Below are positions 8,576 through 17,140 of a stretch of DNA of 64,000 nucleotides, piece after piece (the stretch's first letter is position 1; each line of letters opens with the position of its first letter). The stretch is from Gramella sp. AN32 (GTDB taxonomy: Bacteria; Bacteroidota; Bacteroidia; Flavobacteriales; Flavobacteriaceae): the NCBI RefSeq assembly GCF_023718305.1, contig NZ_QEYO01000010.1:93921-157920 (forward strand). The letters are read 5' to 3'. The translations under genes were made by a program, and so were the position numbers. The notes beneath the pieces are model-generated. The model was not told the origin of the DNA and did no database searches. It saw only the letters and a list, made by a program, of their open reading frames with translations.

Positions 8576-8764
8576 ATAGTTAAATTTAAATTCAGCCCAA
8601 TTAACCTATTTGCAACTGTTTTACCAAAGATCTTGGTTAAAATTGGGAATTATTTAGCACATTTTTTAGACTTGTCTTTAATCTGAATAATCAAGTTTTA
8701 AATTACTGTGAAAGCCTTTAGCAAGCTCACTTTATATTGTATTTTTAATAAAATACTTATACAA

Positions 8765-9205
8765 ATGGACTTACCACAAAAGATGATGAGAGAAGCAATA
8801 AAACTTGCCAGAAAGGGGAGGGATATTGATGGGGGCGGACCCTTTGGTGCGGTGATTACCAAGGGTGACCAAATTATTGCAAAAGCCTACAATCAGGTTG
8901 GGAAAGGAAACGATTGCACGCAACATGCTGAACTACGGGCAATTCAAGCTGCCTGTCATAAATTGGGAACTGATGGATTGAAAGGTTGTGTGTTGTATAC
9001 AAGTTGTGAACCCTGTATGATGTGTCTTGGAGCAGCATATTGGGCAGATTTCGATTATATTTATTTCGGCGCATCTGCTGAAGATGCCAAAGAAAATGGA
9101 TTTCTATATTCAGATATGTATTATAATTCCGGAAATGAAGCAAGGCACTCGGAATTTAAAATGATCCAGATGTACCGGGGATTGGCCCTGGAAGTGTGGA
9201 AGTAA
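8765..9205 (+). CDS. Nucleoside/guanine deaminase (cytidine deaminase superfamily)
   Basis: The ATG at 8765 gives 146 residues; an upstream in-frame GTG at 8708 would add a poorly conserved leader. The zinc site is clear: HAE (His54, Glu56) and PCMMC (Cys84, Cys87). The C-terminus RGLALEVWK and the internal YSDMYYN segment favour a guanine deaminase-like enzyme (GuaD type) over the tRNA deaminase TadA, but substrate choice is not certain. It is followed after 22 bases by the FNT-family gene. Confidence 0.85.
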   Translation: MDLPQKMMREAIKLARKGRDIDGGGPFGAVITKGDQIIAKAYNQVGKGNDCTQHAELRAIQAACHKLGTDGLKGCVLYTSCEPCMMCLGAAYWADFDYIYFGASAEDAKENGFLYSDMYYNSGNEARHSEFKMIQMYRGLALEVWK

Positions 9206-9227
9206 AAAAATTCCGAAGAACCAACCT

Positions 9228-10118
9228 ATGGATGATAAAAAAAATCAGGAAAAAGAAAAGCAAAAAAAAGAAAAGCAGGACCGGATCGATCACGAACTGG
9301 ATAAAAAGGGCGATGAATCTACCGAAAAAGATGAAACCACAGATAAAAGTCATGGTGATATTCTTAAGGAACAGATCATGCAGGGTTGTGAAACCTACGA
9401 TAGAAGCGGAAGCAGCATTTTCCTAAGTTCAATTACCGCGGGGCTGGAGATTGGATTTAGTTTTTTAATGATCCTTGCTTTATTCAGTTTTCTGGAAGCG
9501 AAGCTTGCTGAAGATGTAATTTTTAAACTTATTTCTTTGGTTTACCCGCTGGGTTTTATTTTGGTCATCCTGGGTCAATCTATACTTTTTACGGAACAGA
9601 CGGCTTTATTAACCCTTCCCGTACTTAATAAAAAAAGATCGATTTATAGTTTATTCAAGATTTGGGGAATTGTGATCTTCGGGAATCTTATTGGCGGAAT
9701 GTTGATTGCATTCACCCTAATATGGCTTGGGCCAAGATTGGATATTTTTGACGAACATGCCATCGCAGCTATTGGGGAGCATGTGGTTGATTTTCCGTTA
9801 ATGACGGTATTGGTAAGTGGTATTCTGGCTGGTTGGCTTATGGGCCTTTTATCCTGGCTGCTAACTTCGGCCAAGGATACGGTGAGCCAGATCATCATGA
9901 TATTTTTAATTACCGGGATGATGGCTTTTACCGGTTTACACCACAGTATTATTGGAAATATTGAAATTTTCGCCGGGATGCTGGTTTCTTCAAAAATAAG
10001 TTTTACCGATTATGTGTATGTGGAATCTATGGCCATTCTGGGAAATGCCATAGGCGGCGCAGTTTTCGTAGCCCTTTTAAAGTATCGTGCCTTTGTTTTT
10101 AATGTAAAAATGCCTTAA
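9228..10118 (+). CDS. Formate/nitrite transporter (FNT) family protein
   Basis: This 296-residue protein has a long charged N-terminal region (residues 1-60, rich in Lys and Glu), then about six membrane helices. FNT features include SILFTEQTALLTLP near 125 and FTGLHHSIIGN near 240, which holds the central histidine region of these pentameric channels. The sequence is closer to the YfdC-like branch than to FocA or NirC, so the substrate (formate, nitrite, hydrosulfide or another small anion) is unclear. The basic-acidic N-terminal extension is typical of that branch. Confidence 0.82.
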   Translation: MDDKKNQEKEKQKKEKQDRIDHELDKKGDESTEKDETTDKSHGDILKEQIMQGCETYDRSGSSIFLSSITAGLEIGFSFLMILALFSFLEAKLAEDVIFKLISLVYPLGFILVILGQSILFTEQTALLTLPVLNKKRSIYSLFKIWGIVIFGNLIGGMLIAFTLIWLGPRLDIFDEHAIAAIGEHVVDFPLMTVLVSGILAGWLMGLLSWLLTSAKDTVSQIIMIFLITGMMAFTGLHHSIIGNIEIFAGMLVSSKISFTDYVYVESMAILGNAIGGAVFVALLKYRAFVFNVKMP

Positions 10119-10277
10119 CCATAATAGCCTCAAACAAATGTTTCATACTGTATGAAGAGACCTGAATTTGGCAAAATTTACACCTATTGAGATCAGGATT
10201 ATCTGTTAAAGGAAAACTAATCGCTGTCGTTGCTCAAAGATGAATCCCTAAATTAGAGGTTCACAAAAACTAATATT

Positions 10278-10484
10278 ATGGCTGAAGAGAAGAAAGACGA
10301 CCACACAAACTGGCAGGAAAATGCAGCCAGGCCATCCAATTTCAATAGAAAGGATAATGATTTGGAGAAAGATGGTGACGGAAATTTAAAGATCAAAAAG
10401 GATCGGGGAATTTCTGATGAAGAAGATGAAATGATCCAGGATACGCTGGATTCTTTAGAAGTAGGCGAAGATGAAGAAGAATAA
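10278..10484 (+). CDS. Small acidic hypothetical protein
   Basis: The 68-residue protein is highly charged, with no hydrophobic stretch and an acidic end (LDSLEVGEDEEE). It is probably cytoplasmic and partly disordered. Its 3' end overlaps the next gene by 14 bases, so the two are likely cotranslated. I do not recognise a family. Confidence 0.6.
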   Translation: MAEEKKDDHTNWQENAARPSNFNRKDNDLEKDGDGNLKIKKDRGISDEEDEMIQDTLDSLEVGEDEEE

Positions 10485-10986
10485 ATTAAAATATTTTCCT
10501 TTTCTGCTTATTGCTGTCTGCGCAATATTTATTCTTTCCTGCGGAACGGGAAAGGATAAATATTCTGAAGCAGAATATGCGAAATTGCGGGAGCTTATTG
10601 AAAATGAGAGTTTCGAAATATCCCATCTTTGGGCTTTGCCTTTGCGGGGCGGACAGGTAAACCTTATTGGAAATCCCAATTATATTAGGATTTACCATGA
10701 TAGTGTAGAGGTAGACCTTCCATATTTTGGGGTGCGACAAATGGGTGGTGGCTACAACAGCACGGCTGGTTTTGAATATAAAGGCACACGGAAAAACTTC
10801 GAAATGAAGGAGAACCAACGAAACGGTGGACTCGTTTTAAAATTTGAGACCATCCAGGATAGTGAAACCGTAGACTATATTGTAACTTTATTTCCTGAGG
10901 GTAAGGCAAATACTCAAATTATAAGTGCACATCGCGATAATATTTCTTTCCAGGGAACTTTTGATCAATATAATAGAAAAGACTAG
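10471..10986 (+). CDS. DUF4251 lipoprotein
   Basis: The 171-residue protein begins with a lipoprotein signal: basic KNKLK, a hydrophobic stretch and the lipobox ILSC with Cys24. The rest matches the DUF4251 family known mainly from Bacteroidetes (RLYLPYFGVRQMGG-type strand region around residues 78-95, then a second sheet half). It is likely anchored in the cell envelope. The function of DUF4251 is not known. The overlap with the upstream acidic ORF suggests an operon. Confidence 0.75.
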   Translation: MKKNKLKYFPFLLIAVCAIFILSCGTGKDKYSEAEYAKLRELIENESFEISHLWALPLRGGQVNLIGNPNYIRIYHDSVEVDLPYFGVRQMGGGYNSTAGFEYKGTRKNFEMKENQRNGGLVLKFETIQDSETVDYIVTLFPEGKANTQIISAHRDNISFQGTFDQYNRKD

Positions 10987-11129
10987 GATCTTCAGGATTT
11001 TAGCAAATAAAGATAGTACTGGAAATAATGTTTTTTGGACATCTTAATTACAGAAATAAAGAAGGAGAGGGTTAGTTTGGAAAGTATTTAGCATCTTGAA
11101 TTATTTTCGCTTCTATTTCTAAACATAAG

Positions 11130-11711
11130 TTATTCGAAGCTTTTATTATAACCTCTAATCCTAATAGTATTCACTTTTTTTAAGTTTTCAGGGCTTCGCA
11201 AAAGAAACTGTATCATAAAAATTGTTTTTGAATAATTTAAGCGGTCCAGCGGTGTTACTTTAATTTGCATAATATTTTTCTCATCCAATAGAAATTTATT
11301 TGCATCCTCATTGATGATATTTCCATCTAAGCTGAAGATCACAATATCTTCATTTTTAATATCGGTAAATTTTAATTGTATTTCTTTTAAACTGATAAAA
11401 GCAGGTGTATAGGTGCTTATAGTATTCAGAATTGCTTTTGCGGCATATTTTCGGTTCTGGAAAGTAAAACTTTTTATTTCAACATTGATAGAATCGATAT
11501 TTTCAGAGTTTATGCTAATAAGTGCTTCCTGGTTTACATACCTGCCATTAACAACTCCAAGGAATTGATTTTGCGAATTTTCAGAATAAATTATTTTGGG
11601 GATCGTATCATTTGCTTTGTAAAGTGGATTCACTAGTTGAATGGTGTCATTTTGGCCCTGAGCGATTCCAGAAGTAATGAGAACCAAAAAAAATATTGAG
11701 AGAATTTTCAT
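11130..11711 (-). CDS. Secreted hypothetical protein
   Basis: The 193-residue protein has a cleavable signal peptide (MKILSIFFLVLITSGIAQGQ) and a mostly beta-rich body with no recognised motif. It has no close neighbour on its strand; the accessory operon ends about 250 bases upstream of its start. The 3' flank (10987-11129) holds nothing obvious. The function is unknown. Confidence 0.65.
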   Translation of the reverse strand: MKILSIFFLVLITSGIAQGQNDTIQLVNPLYKANDTIPKIIYSENSQNQFLGVVNGRYVNQEALISINSENIDSINVEIKSFTFQNRKYAAKAILNTISTYTPAFISLKEIQLKFTDIKNEDIVIFSLDGNIINEDANKFLLDEKNIMQIKVTPLDRLNYSKTIFMIQFLLRSPENLKKVNTIRIRGYNKSFE

Positions 11712-11964
11712 TTTCTAAAATTAAGGGTGCAAAGTTTCCAGTTTGAAATCCAATTAGCTGAAAGTTAATTCATAATTAGGTTTATTTTCAATATAAGTCA
11801 GGAATTTCTTTAATTTTAAATATTACTTAAATTCAATAGTAAGGGGAGTAATTGACCATTTGACTAATCATCAAAATATTCTATTTTACATAATATAAAT
11901 TATGGTTCAAATATAACATAAAGAGTAGATCGGTGAATACCACTGTATTTGATATAATTGCAGA

Positions 11965-12105
11965 TTAATCACCCTTTTTGTGTTTATGCTTTTTTAAAGG
12001 TGGATAATCTTTCTTTTTGTCAGGAGAAACTCTTCTTCTTTTGTCTAATGAGCCATCATCTTTTCTTGGTTTTGGCCCAGATTTAATTGCTTCAATTGTA
12101 ATCAT
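11965..12105 (-). CDS. 46-residue basic peptide at the end of the ubiquitin-like operon
   Basis: This short frame runs from the ATG at 12105 to the TAA at 11965. It begins MITIEAIKSGPKPRKDDGSL and ends KKHKHKKGD; more than a third of its residues are Lys, Arg or His. The start lies 13 bases after the stop of the DUF6527 gene, in the same direction, which supports a real last cistron. It could be a nucleic-acid-binding peptide or a conjugation target, but nothing beyond composition supports either. Similar short basic proteins are known at many bacterial loci. Confidence 0.5.
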   Translation of the reverse strand: MITIEAIKSGPKPRKDDGSLDKRRRVSPDKKKDYPPLKKHKHKKGD

Positions 12106-12118
12106 AAATTTCTGTTTA

Positions 12119-12529
12119 TTAATTTGATAATAGTTTTGAAAACCAATCTAAAATTCTTCTTAGAACTGATTTCTTAGCCTGCTTTATTTCTAAATTGTTG
12201 TAATAGGCTTCTCTTTTTTTCGCTTCTACTTCTCGACCAGCAATGATTTCATTTTCGTTCCAATCATATGACCATTTAATATTTCCATCAGTAATCCAGT
12301 AGTGTGACCTACAGGGTAATTGCCAATTACCAATTGAAGGATATAAAGTGGGAATATTATTTACTTCCTTGAAAGACCATTCAGATGGGTCTAATGGAGT
12401 CATTATTTTATTTTTACAACCACATGGACATAAATGACCAGCAATACCAAATTCTTCAGAAACATATAGTATTTCTTGCTCTAGGTCTTTTGGTAAATAC
12501 TTAACTTTTAGTAGTTTAATTTTTTCCAT
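12119..12529 (-). CDS. DUF6527 family metal-binding protein
   Basis: The 136-residue protein has a probable zinc site: HLCPCGC (Cys34, Cys36, Cys38) and PCRSHYWI (Cys73, His76), with the PSIGNW segment between. This pattern matches DUF6527, a family that accompanies multi-ubiquitin-domain proteins and ThiF-like E1 proteins. The role is unknown; RING-like ligase help or substrate recognition have both been thought possible. It overlaps the E1-like gene by 14 bases. The C-terminal 40 residues are basic and helical. The gene is visibly AT-rich compared with the core genes on either side. Confidence 0.78.
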   Translation of the reverse strand: MEKIKLLKVKYLPKDLEQEILYVSEEFGIAGHLCPCGCKNKIMTPLDPSEWSFKEVNNIPTLYPSIGNWQLPCRSHYWITDGNIKWSYDWNENEIIAGREVEAKKREAYYNNLEIKQAKKSVLRRILDWFSKLLSN

Positions 12530-13691
12530 TCTCCCCTACTAGATTTACTCCATCTACATTAAACAGCATGTGGAAGTAAGAATTGTCATCTAAATAAAAA
12601 CCTCTTATTTGTTTATACTTAATAACCGCTAAACACGCATTTAAAGCGTTAAGCTCTGAAATTTGAATATTACTTTTATAAACATCATCTGGAATATCAC
12701 TCAATGGAGCTAGCCTTTTATCTATAATACTTTGCGCAGATTCAACAGGAAAATATGTACACCGAAGTATGCCACTTATTAACCCAGTATCTTTGTCTAA
12801 TCCCATGCCCACATCTATAAATGGAATTTTCAGTTTTACCAGTAAATCAAATATTTCGCTTCGAGAATCTCCACTATCTACACACACAAAAGCAAAAGTA
12901 ACTCCAGTCAAATCTTCATCTGAATCACAAGTAATATAATTTGGGTAAATATTTACATTGTCACGGAAATTTTGATAACGGTTTTTATAAACCTCTGTTT
13001 TTCTTTTACCTAACTCATCTTCATTTAATTTTCCTGGCGAACGGAATGCATTATGAACATGATACCAATCTCCATCGAACCCTTTAATTTCTTTAACTGG
13101 TGTTTTAACTAAAAAATCTAAAATGTAAGAACCTGTTCCGCCAAGTCCAATAATCGCAATTGTATCCTTTTCAAGTTTAGCACTTAACTCTCCTATTTCT
13201 GCCCTACTTGTTAGAGTATCTCTAAACTTAAATACAGATTTAGTATTTTCATCAACTACTTTAAAAGTATAAGGGTTAGCATCAAATTTATCCATTGCTG
13301 GACCTGAAATAATAGTAACATAATTTTCAATTTTATCGAACCAATCGTTAAATCTACCACTTGGTGGTTTATTAGAAAAAGACCTTTGAACAACTAAATC
13401 TTTAGATGCCAAATGAACTGATGTTGCACCACCACCAAGGTTACTAATTGGCTTTCCGTTTAATTCATGAGGATGACTACCACAAAAGAATATTTGGTGG
13501 TCTCTCATGCTTATTTTATTTTGGTTAATAAAATTTACTATTGAAACTATTGCACCAATTTGAAGATTTCCATTATTGTCTAGATAAGGGATATCTCTAA
13601 CAACAAGATGATTGTTATCTATTGATAATGCATATCCCTTTTTTAATAATCTTTCAATATCCTCATTATTTTCTGCTAAACTTACTATCAT
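12516..13691 (-). CDS. E1-like ThiF adenylyltransferase with N-terminal DUF6791-type region
   Basis: The 391-residue protein has two parts. Residues 1-150 hold a conserved region (KKGYALSIDNNHLVVRDIPY, then GCSHPHEL-like segment at 70-77 reading CGSHPHEL) that resembles DUF6791. Residues 165-391 form a ThiF/E1 adenylation domain: nucleotide loop IIGLGGTGSY (181-189), Asp206 in GFDGD, Asn214 and Arg217, GKRK at 228-231, and VDSGDSR at 271-277. It should adenylate the C-terminus of the ubiquitin-like protein encoded 6 bases upstream. No separate E2 gene is seen. Cysteines 70, 311 and 353 are candidates for a thioester, which is untested inference. Confidence 0.85.
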   Translation of the reverse strand: MIVSLAENNEDIERLLKKGYALSIDNNHLVVRDIPYLDNNGNLQIGAIVSIVNFINQNKISMRDHQIFFCGSHPHELNGKPISNLGGGATSVHLASKDLVVQRSFSNKPPSGRFNDWFDKIENYVTIISGPAMDKFDANPYTFKVVDENTKSVFKFRDTLTSRAEIGELSAKLEKDTIAIIGLGGTGSYILDFLVKTPVKEIKGFDGDWYHVHNAFRSPGKLNEDELGKRKTEVYKNRYQNFRDNVNIYPNYITCDSDEDLTGVTFAFVCVDSGDSRSEIFDLLVKLKIPFIDVGMGLDKDTGLISGILRCTYFPVESAQSIIDKRLAPLSDIPDDVYKSNIQISELNALNACLAVIKYKQIRGFYLDDNSYFHMLFNVDGVNLVGENGKN

Positions 13692-13697
13692 TTCTAT

Positions 13698-13967
13698 TTA
13701 AGATTGTCCAGTATGTTTCACTTTATAAGTCATTCCTTCTTTTACTCTAACTTTTCCACCTGGAGATAAAATTCCAGTTGGTTTATTTCCTTGTCCTCTT
13801 TCATAAGTAACTGAATAAGTTCTTTCTGGATGTTGCGGAAAATCCGGAAATGCAAGTGTAACCACTTCATCATAAGTGAGATTATTCTTTTCTTCTTCAT
13901 GAGGAGTTCCATTAACAATAATGGTTACCTTTTTTGTTTTTTCGTCTTTTGTTAAATTTGAGACCAT
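13698..13967 (-). CDS. Ubiquitin-like protein (multi-ubiquitin beta-grasp domain, single copy)
   Basis: The ATG at 13967 gives 89 residues; an upstream in-frame ATG at 14117 would overlap the regulator gene and adds a basic leader not typical of the family. The domain pattern VTIIVNG, LTYDEVVTLAF, YSVTYERGQGNKPTG, GGKVRVKEGMTYKV matches the prokaryotic multi-ubiquitin family. Only one domain copy is present. The protein ends HTGQS, without a Gly-Gly terminus, as seems usual for this family. It is the likely substrate of the E1-like protein. Confidence 0.82.
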   Translation of the reverse strand: MVSNLTKDEKTKKVTIIVNGTPHEEEKNNLTYDEVVTLAFPDFPQHPERTYSVTYERGQGNKPTGILSPGGKVRVKEGMTYKVKHTGQS

Positions 13968-14021
13968 AAGTTTATTTTTTTTGCTATTAAACAATATTTT
14001 ATGGTACAAATAAATGAAGAC

Positions 14022-14044
14022 ATGGCGCAACCCATATGCGCCAT
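14022..14044. other. Perfect 7-base hairpin between regulator and ubiquitin-like gene
   Basis: ATGGCGC (14022-14028) pairs with GCGCCAT (14038-14044) around a 9-base loop. It lies in the 85-base gap between the WYL regulator stop and the ubiquitin-like start. On the plus strand it is followed by TTTTTTT, but in the direction of the operon it is not, so it is not a normal terminator for it. It could be an operator or an RNA processing site. Confidence 0.45.
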
Positions 14045-14052
14045 TAATTTTT

Positions 14053-15060
14053 TTAAGATAATTTGTAATTTTCTTTAGCTTTATCAAAATTAATTCGAAA
14101 TATATCTTTAATTTCATTAGGTGAAATCACCCTTGCATGACTGCAATAACTATAGATTTTTGAAAAGAATTCATATGATGGCTTAACTGTAACTTTTAAA
14201 ATTAGTTCCTTTTTTGTGTCCTTCAGAATTACTTGAGTTGGATGAATTGGTAGTGTTTTGAGATAGTGACCTTGTTCGGCATCAAACGAAATAGTTACTT
14301 CAACAGGGGCATCTTCAGAAACAGTGATACCAAATGAATATTTAAAATACTCCGCACTGTTAAATTTTATTTCCTCAAAAAAGTCTTCGGTTGATGAAAC
14401 ATTTTTAATTCTATCTAATGCGAATGTTATATAGCTATTGTGCTTAATATTAAAAGCTATTAAATACCACATCAATTTATCTTCTTTCAATAATATCGGT
14501 TTAATTCTATGTATTTTAGATTCTTTACCAAATCTTTCATATTCCACTTCAATAATATTCCTTGACGAAATTGCCTTTAACAAATCAACTATAAATTCTA
14601 TTCCTGAAATTGGAGGGTGTGTTTCAGGTTCAATTAAATTTTTTAATTTAAATAGCTTTTTTCGTTCTTTAGAAATATTTGAGCTCTCTATAACTTTCTT
14701 CATGGCTTGTGATATATCTCTGAAAACAGGATAGCCTTGATATTGATTAATTGTTTTTGCATAAAATAGTAGCGCATCTATTTCTCCATCTTTTAACTCT
14801 AAAGCAGTAAAAATCTCCTTTGGTATTCCTGTACTATACCACTTTTTTTCTTTTTCATCGTTTTTAATGCCTAAATTTCTTCCAAAAATTGCGTCGTCAT
14901 CTCTTAAGTCCTCAAGGTCTTTTTGAATGGTTCGATAACCAGCATCTATTCCACTGTTTAAGCAGGCCTGATGAATATGTTTAGAGGTAAAACTTCCTTC
15001 TCTACTCAATATTTTTAAGATAACCCTATATCTTTTTAACGCTTTTTGATTATCCGCCAT
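14053..15060 (-). CDS. WYL-domain transcriptional regulator
   Basis: The 335-residue protein has an N-terminal winged helix (residues 8-75, KRYRVILKIL...YRTIQKDLEDLRDD), a central WYL domain (about 155-235, with KLMWYLIAFN) and a C-terminal WCX-like extension. WYL regulators of this form control defence loci such as CBASS (CapW) and BREX (BrxR), and usually repress until a ligand is sensed. The ATG shares a base with the stop of the nuclease gene (TAATG), so the two are cotranslated. It probably regulates its own operon through the inverted repeat at 17141-17160 (inference). Confidence 0.88.
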   Translation of the reverse strand: MADNQKALKRYRVILKILSREGSFTSKHIHQACLNSGIDAGYRTIQKDLEDLRDDDAIFGRNLGIKNDEKEKKWYSTGIPKEIFTALELKDGEIDALLFYAKTINQYQGYPVFRDISQAMKKVIESSNISKERKKLFKLKNLIEPETHPPISGIEFIVDLLKAISSRNIIEVEYERFGKESKIHRIKPILLKEDKLMWYLIAFNIKHNSYITFALDRIKNVSSTEDFFEEIKFNSAEYFKYSFGITVSEDAPVEVTISFDAEQGHYLKTLPIHPTQVILKDTKKELILKVTVKPSYEFFSKIYSYCSHARVISPNEIKDIFRINFDKAKENYKLS

Positions 15061-17027
15061 TATGCAATAATTTCTTGAAAATGTTCATAAAGCATCACCA
15101 TCGCCAATGTGTCCAACTCACAATATTTTAATAATGCAGAAGTTATTTGTTCTACTTCAGATGGAATCATATCTGTATACTGCAACTTACCATATGCTGT
15201 TAGTGCTGCTCCACCATCATTTATATCTTCAATGTCAGATATCGAGTGCTCAATTTCTTCTTCTGTCCAATCGTCAAATACGGGAGGAAGATGTTTGTAA
15301 GGATTAATAACTTTATCTTCTTCTTGGACTAACCACACAAAGTCGGTAGGGAAGTTAGTAGAGGTTAATGAGATTTTATGAATTGGATTTGAATATTTGT
15401 CTTTTAAAAAACTACTATTATTGAGAGCTGCAGGTAACAAATCCTTTAATGAATTTGAACCATTTGTCAGAGGGTTAAAATAAAAGTTTTTTGCTATAAT
15501 CCAAAGGTCAACCATATCTCTATCTCCCTGCCATTTTCGTGCGCTATTTCCCGTTGAATGTGAGATGCTCTCAATAAAATGAATTAAGGAATCTTTATCC
15601 TTTTCATCAGATTCCAATAATTGTACATGAATTGCATTTAAAATAGTGTTTTCGTGATTATGGAATCGAAAAATTGTTCCATTGTCGCTTTCAAGTGCTT
15701 TTTTTAATTCTCGTATAAAATCAAAGTTTGGAAAGTAAGCAGCTTTATTGCTAATATATTGGTTTGAATGCTCAATTTTACCATCTTCATAATAAGTATG
15801 ATGAGAAAACTGAAAGGCAATTTGCTCATACGGTCTTCTAGCTTTAGAAAATGGCAAAGCTGCTGTGCATGTTTCGAAATCAATAAAATGTAAAGGAAAT
15901 ACCCATTTATTCATTTCTTCCTTTAATCCATCTTTATCAACGTAAATAGAATTATCATCATTTATTGCTTTTCCTATTTGAATCCAAGCTCTTTCACTAT
16001 CTGATAGTTTTCCAACCCCTTCTTTGTACCCAATGTCTTCCTGATTCAAACTTTCAGCAAAAATCGAATTGTTACTAAACAGTTTAACTGATTTTGACCA
16101 GTGTATTCCACTAATATCAAACAAACTAGTTTTCTCAAAATCTTTATTATTCCATTTATTTTGTTTTTCAAAACATTCATTAAAGCCAGATTTCAGTCCT
16201 TGTTCTATATCCTCATCTGAAGTTCTAAATTCACACTTATTACATGCCAAGTATGAGGTCGGCGCATTCATATATTTGTCATTAATATAAGTTTCTTTAA
16301 AATTTTTTATTGAATCTGTTAAAACCAAACTTTTACCATAAGTATGTTGACCGGTTTCTATTCCTGAAATGATATCAGTAATTTCAATCCTACCTAAAAC
16401 AGGATTACCTAAATCATCCTTGGATTTAGCTAACACCCTTACACCAGTTCTGTTATCAGTTAATTTTGTAATTCTAAAGAGTTGATTTAGACCATCTATT
16501 GAGGCCTTTTTAGATTTATCCGCCATCATAATAAATGATTTTATTTCAAATTCAGGATAGCATAGTTGTATTACATGCTTTTGAAAAGCTATATCGAATA
16601 AATATGGTTGCCAAGAACTTACTAAACCTCCTGTTTTTCCAACAAGGGTATTTTCGTTGACTGGATCATATGATTTGGATTTGACCTCAATTAATTCAAT
16701 TATATTTCCTTTTTTAACAAGTATATCTGTTCTAATAAACAGTCCGTCAACTAAAAAAGCAGCTTCGTATATAATGACATTTTCTTTTTTCAATAATTCT
16801 TTGGTTTGATTCCAATGCTTTTCATAATCCCAATCTTCACCTTTTAAAAGATGTCCATCGGGATAATATAATCTTGCGAGTTCTTCAACTTGGAAACCGC
16901 CTTTTGCAAGTGCTTCTAAAAATGGATTTGCATTTTTCTGATTGGCATAAACTTTTTTACCCGTGTAAAATAATTTGTTTGGACATTCAAGACCAAGCTT
17001 GAATCTTGATTTAGATAATACTCTCAT
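15060..17027 (-). CDS. DUF2779 protein: RecB/Cas4-like nuclease joined to a DEDD exonuclease-like domain
   Basis: The ATG at 17027 gives 655 residues starting MRVLSKSRFKLGLECPNKLF; an upstream ATG adds 13 residues. The N-terminal half has a PD-(D/E)XK core: Glu88, Asp101 in RTDIL and Glu114-x-Lys116 in LIEVKS. Cys16, Cys262, Cys265 and Cys285 could ligate an iron-sulfur cluster as in Cas4/AddB nucleases. The C-terminal half carries HFIDFETC (Asp383, Glu385), the first motif of a DEDD RNase H-fold exonuclease, as expected for DUF2779. It is the first gene of the accessory operon and a candidate effector. Confidence 0.8.
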   Translation of the reverse strand: MRVLSKSRFKLGLECPNKLFYTGKKVYANQKNANPFLEALAKGGFQVEELARLYYPDGHLLKGEDWDYEKHWNQTKELLKKENVIIYEAAFLVDGLFIRTDILVKKGNIIELIEVKSKSYDPVNENTLVGKTGGLVSSWQPYLFDIAFQKHVIQLCYPEFEIKSFIMMADKSKKASIDGLNQLFRITKLTDNRTGVRVLAKSKDDLGNPVLGRIEITDIISGIETGQHTYGKSLVLTDSIKNFKETYINDKYMNAPTSYLACNKCEFRTSDEDIEQGLKSGFNECFEKQNKWNNKDFEKTSLFDISGIHWSKSVKLFSNNSIFAESLNQEDIGYKEGVGKLSDSERAWIQIGKAINDDNSIYVDKDGLKEEMNKWVFPLHFIDFETCTAALPFSKARRPYEQIAFQFSHHTYYEDGKIEHSNQYISNKAAYFPNFDFIRELKKALESDNGTIFRFHNHENTILNAIHVQLLESDEKDKDSLIHFIESISHSTGNSARKWQGDRDMVDLWIIAKNFYFNPLTNGSNSLKDLLPAALNNSSFLKDKYSNPIHKISLTSTNFPTDFVWLVQEEDKVINPYKHLPPVFDDWTEEEIEHSISDIEDINDGGAALTAYGKLQYTDMIPSEVEQITSALLKYCELDTLAMVMLYEHFQEIIA

Positions 17028-17113
17028 AATTTTGATTATAGATTTTAGCCATAGTTTATAAACCACAGTTTATTTTATTAGCTAAATAATTATTGGGAGA
17101 ATAATTGTTTTAC

Positions 17114-17121
17114 CAAATATA
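17114..17121 (-). promoter_or_regulatory. Promoter -7 box of the accessory operon
   Basis: The minus strand reads TATATTTG here, a perfect TAnnTTTG box, about 87 bases before the nuclease start codon. No TTG is present at the expected -33 position; the inverted repeat at 17141-17160 occupies it. Confidence 0.6.
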
Positions 17122-17140
17122 ATAATATTGTAAGAATTTA

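Noticed and set aside
8708..8764. GTG at 8708 as start of the deaminase
   Set aside because: The added 19 residues do not fit the family, whereas the ATG at 8765 gives the normal length.
14022..14044. Hairpin as a terminator of the WYL transcript
   Set aside because: In the direction of the operon no run of T follows; the T run is on the other side.
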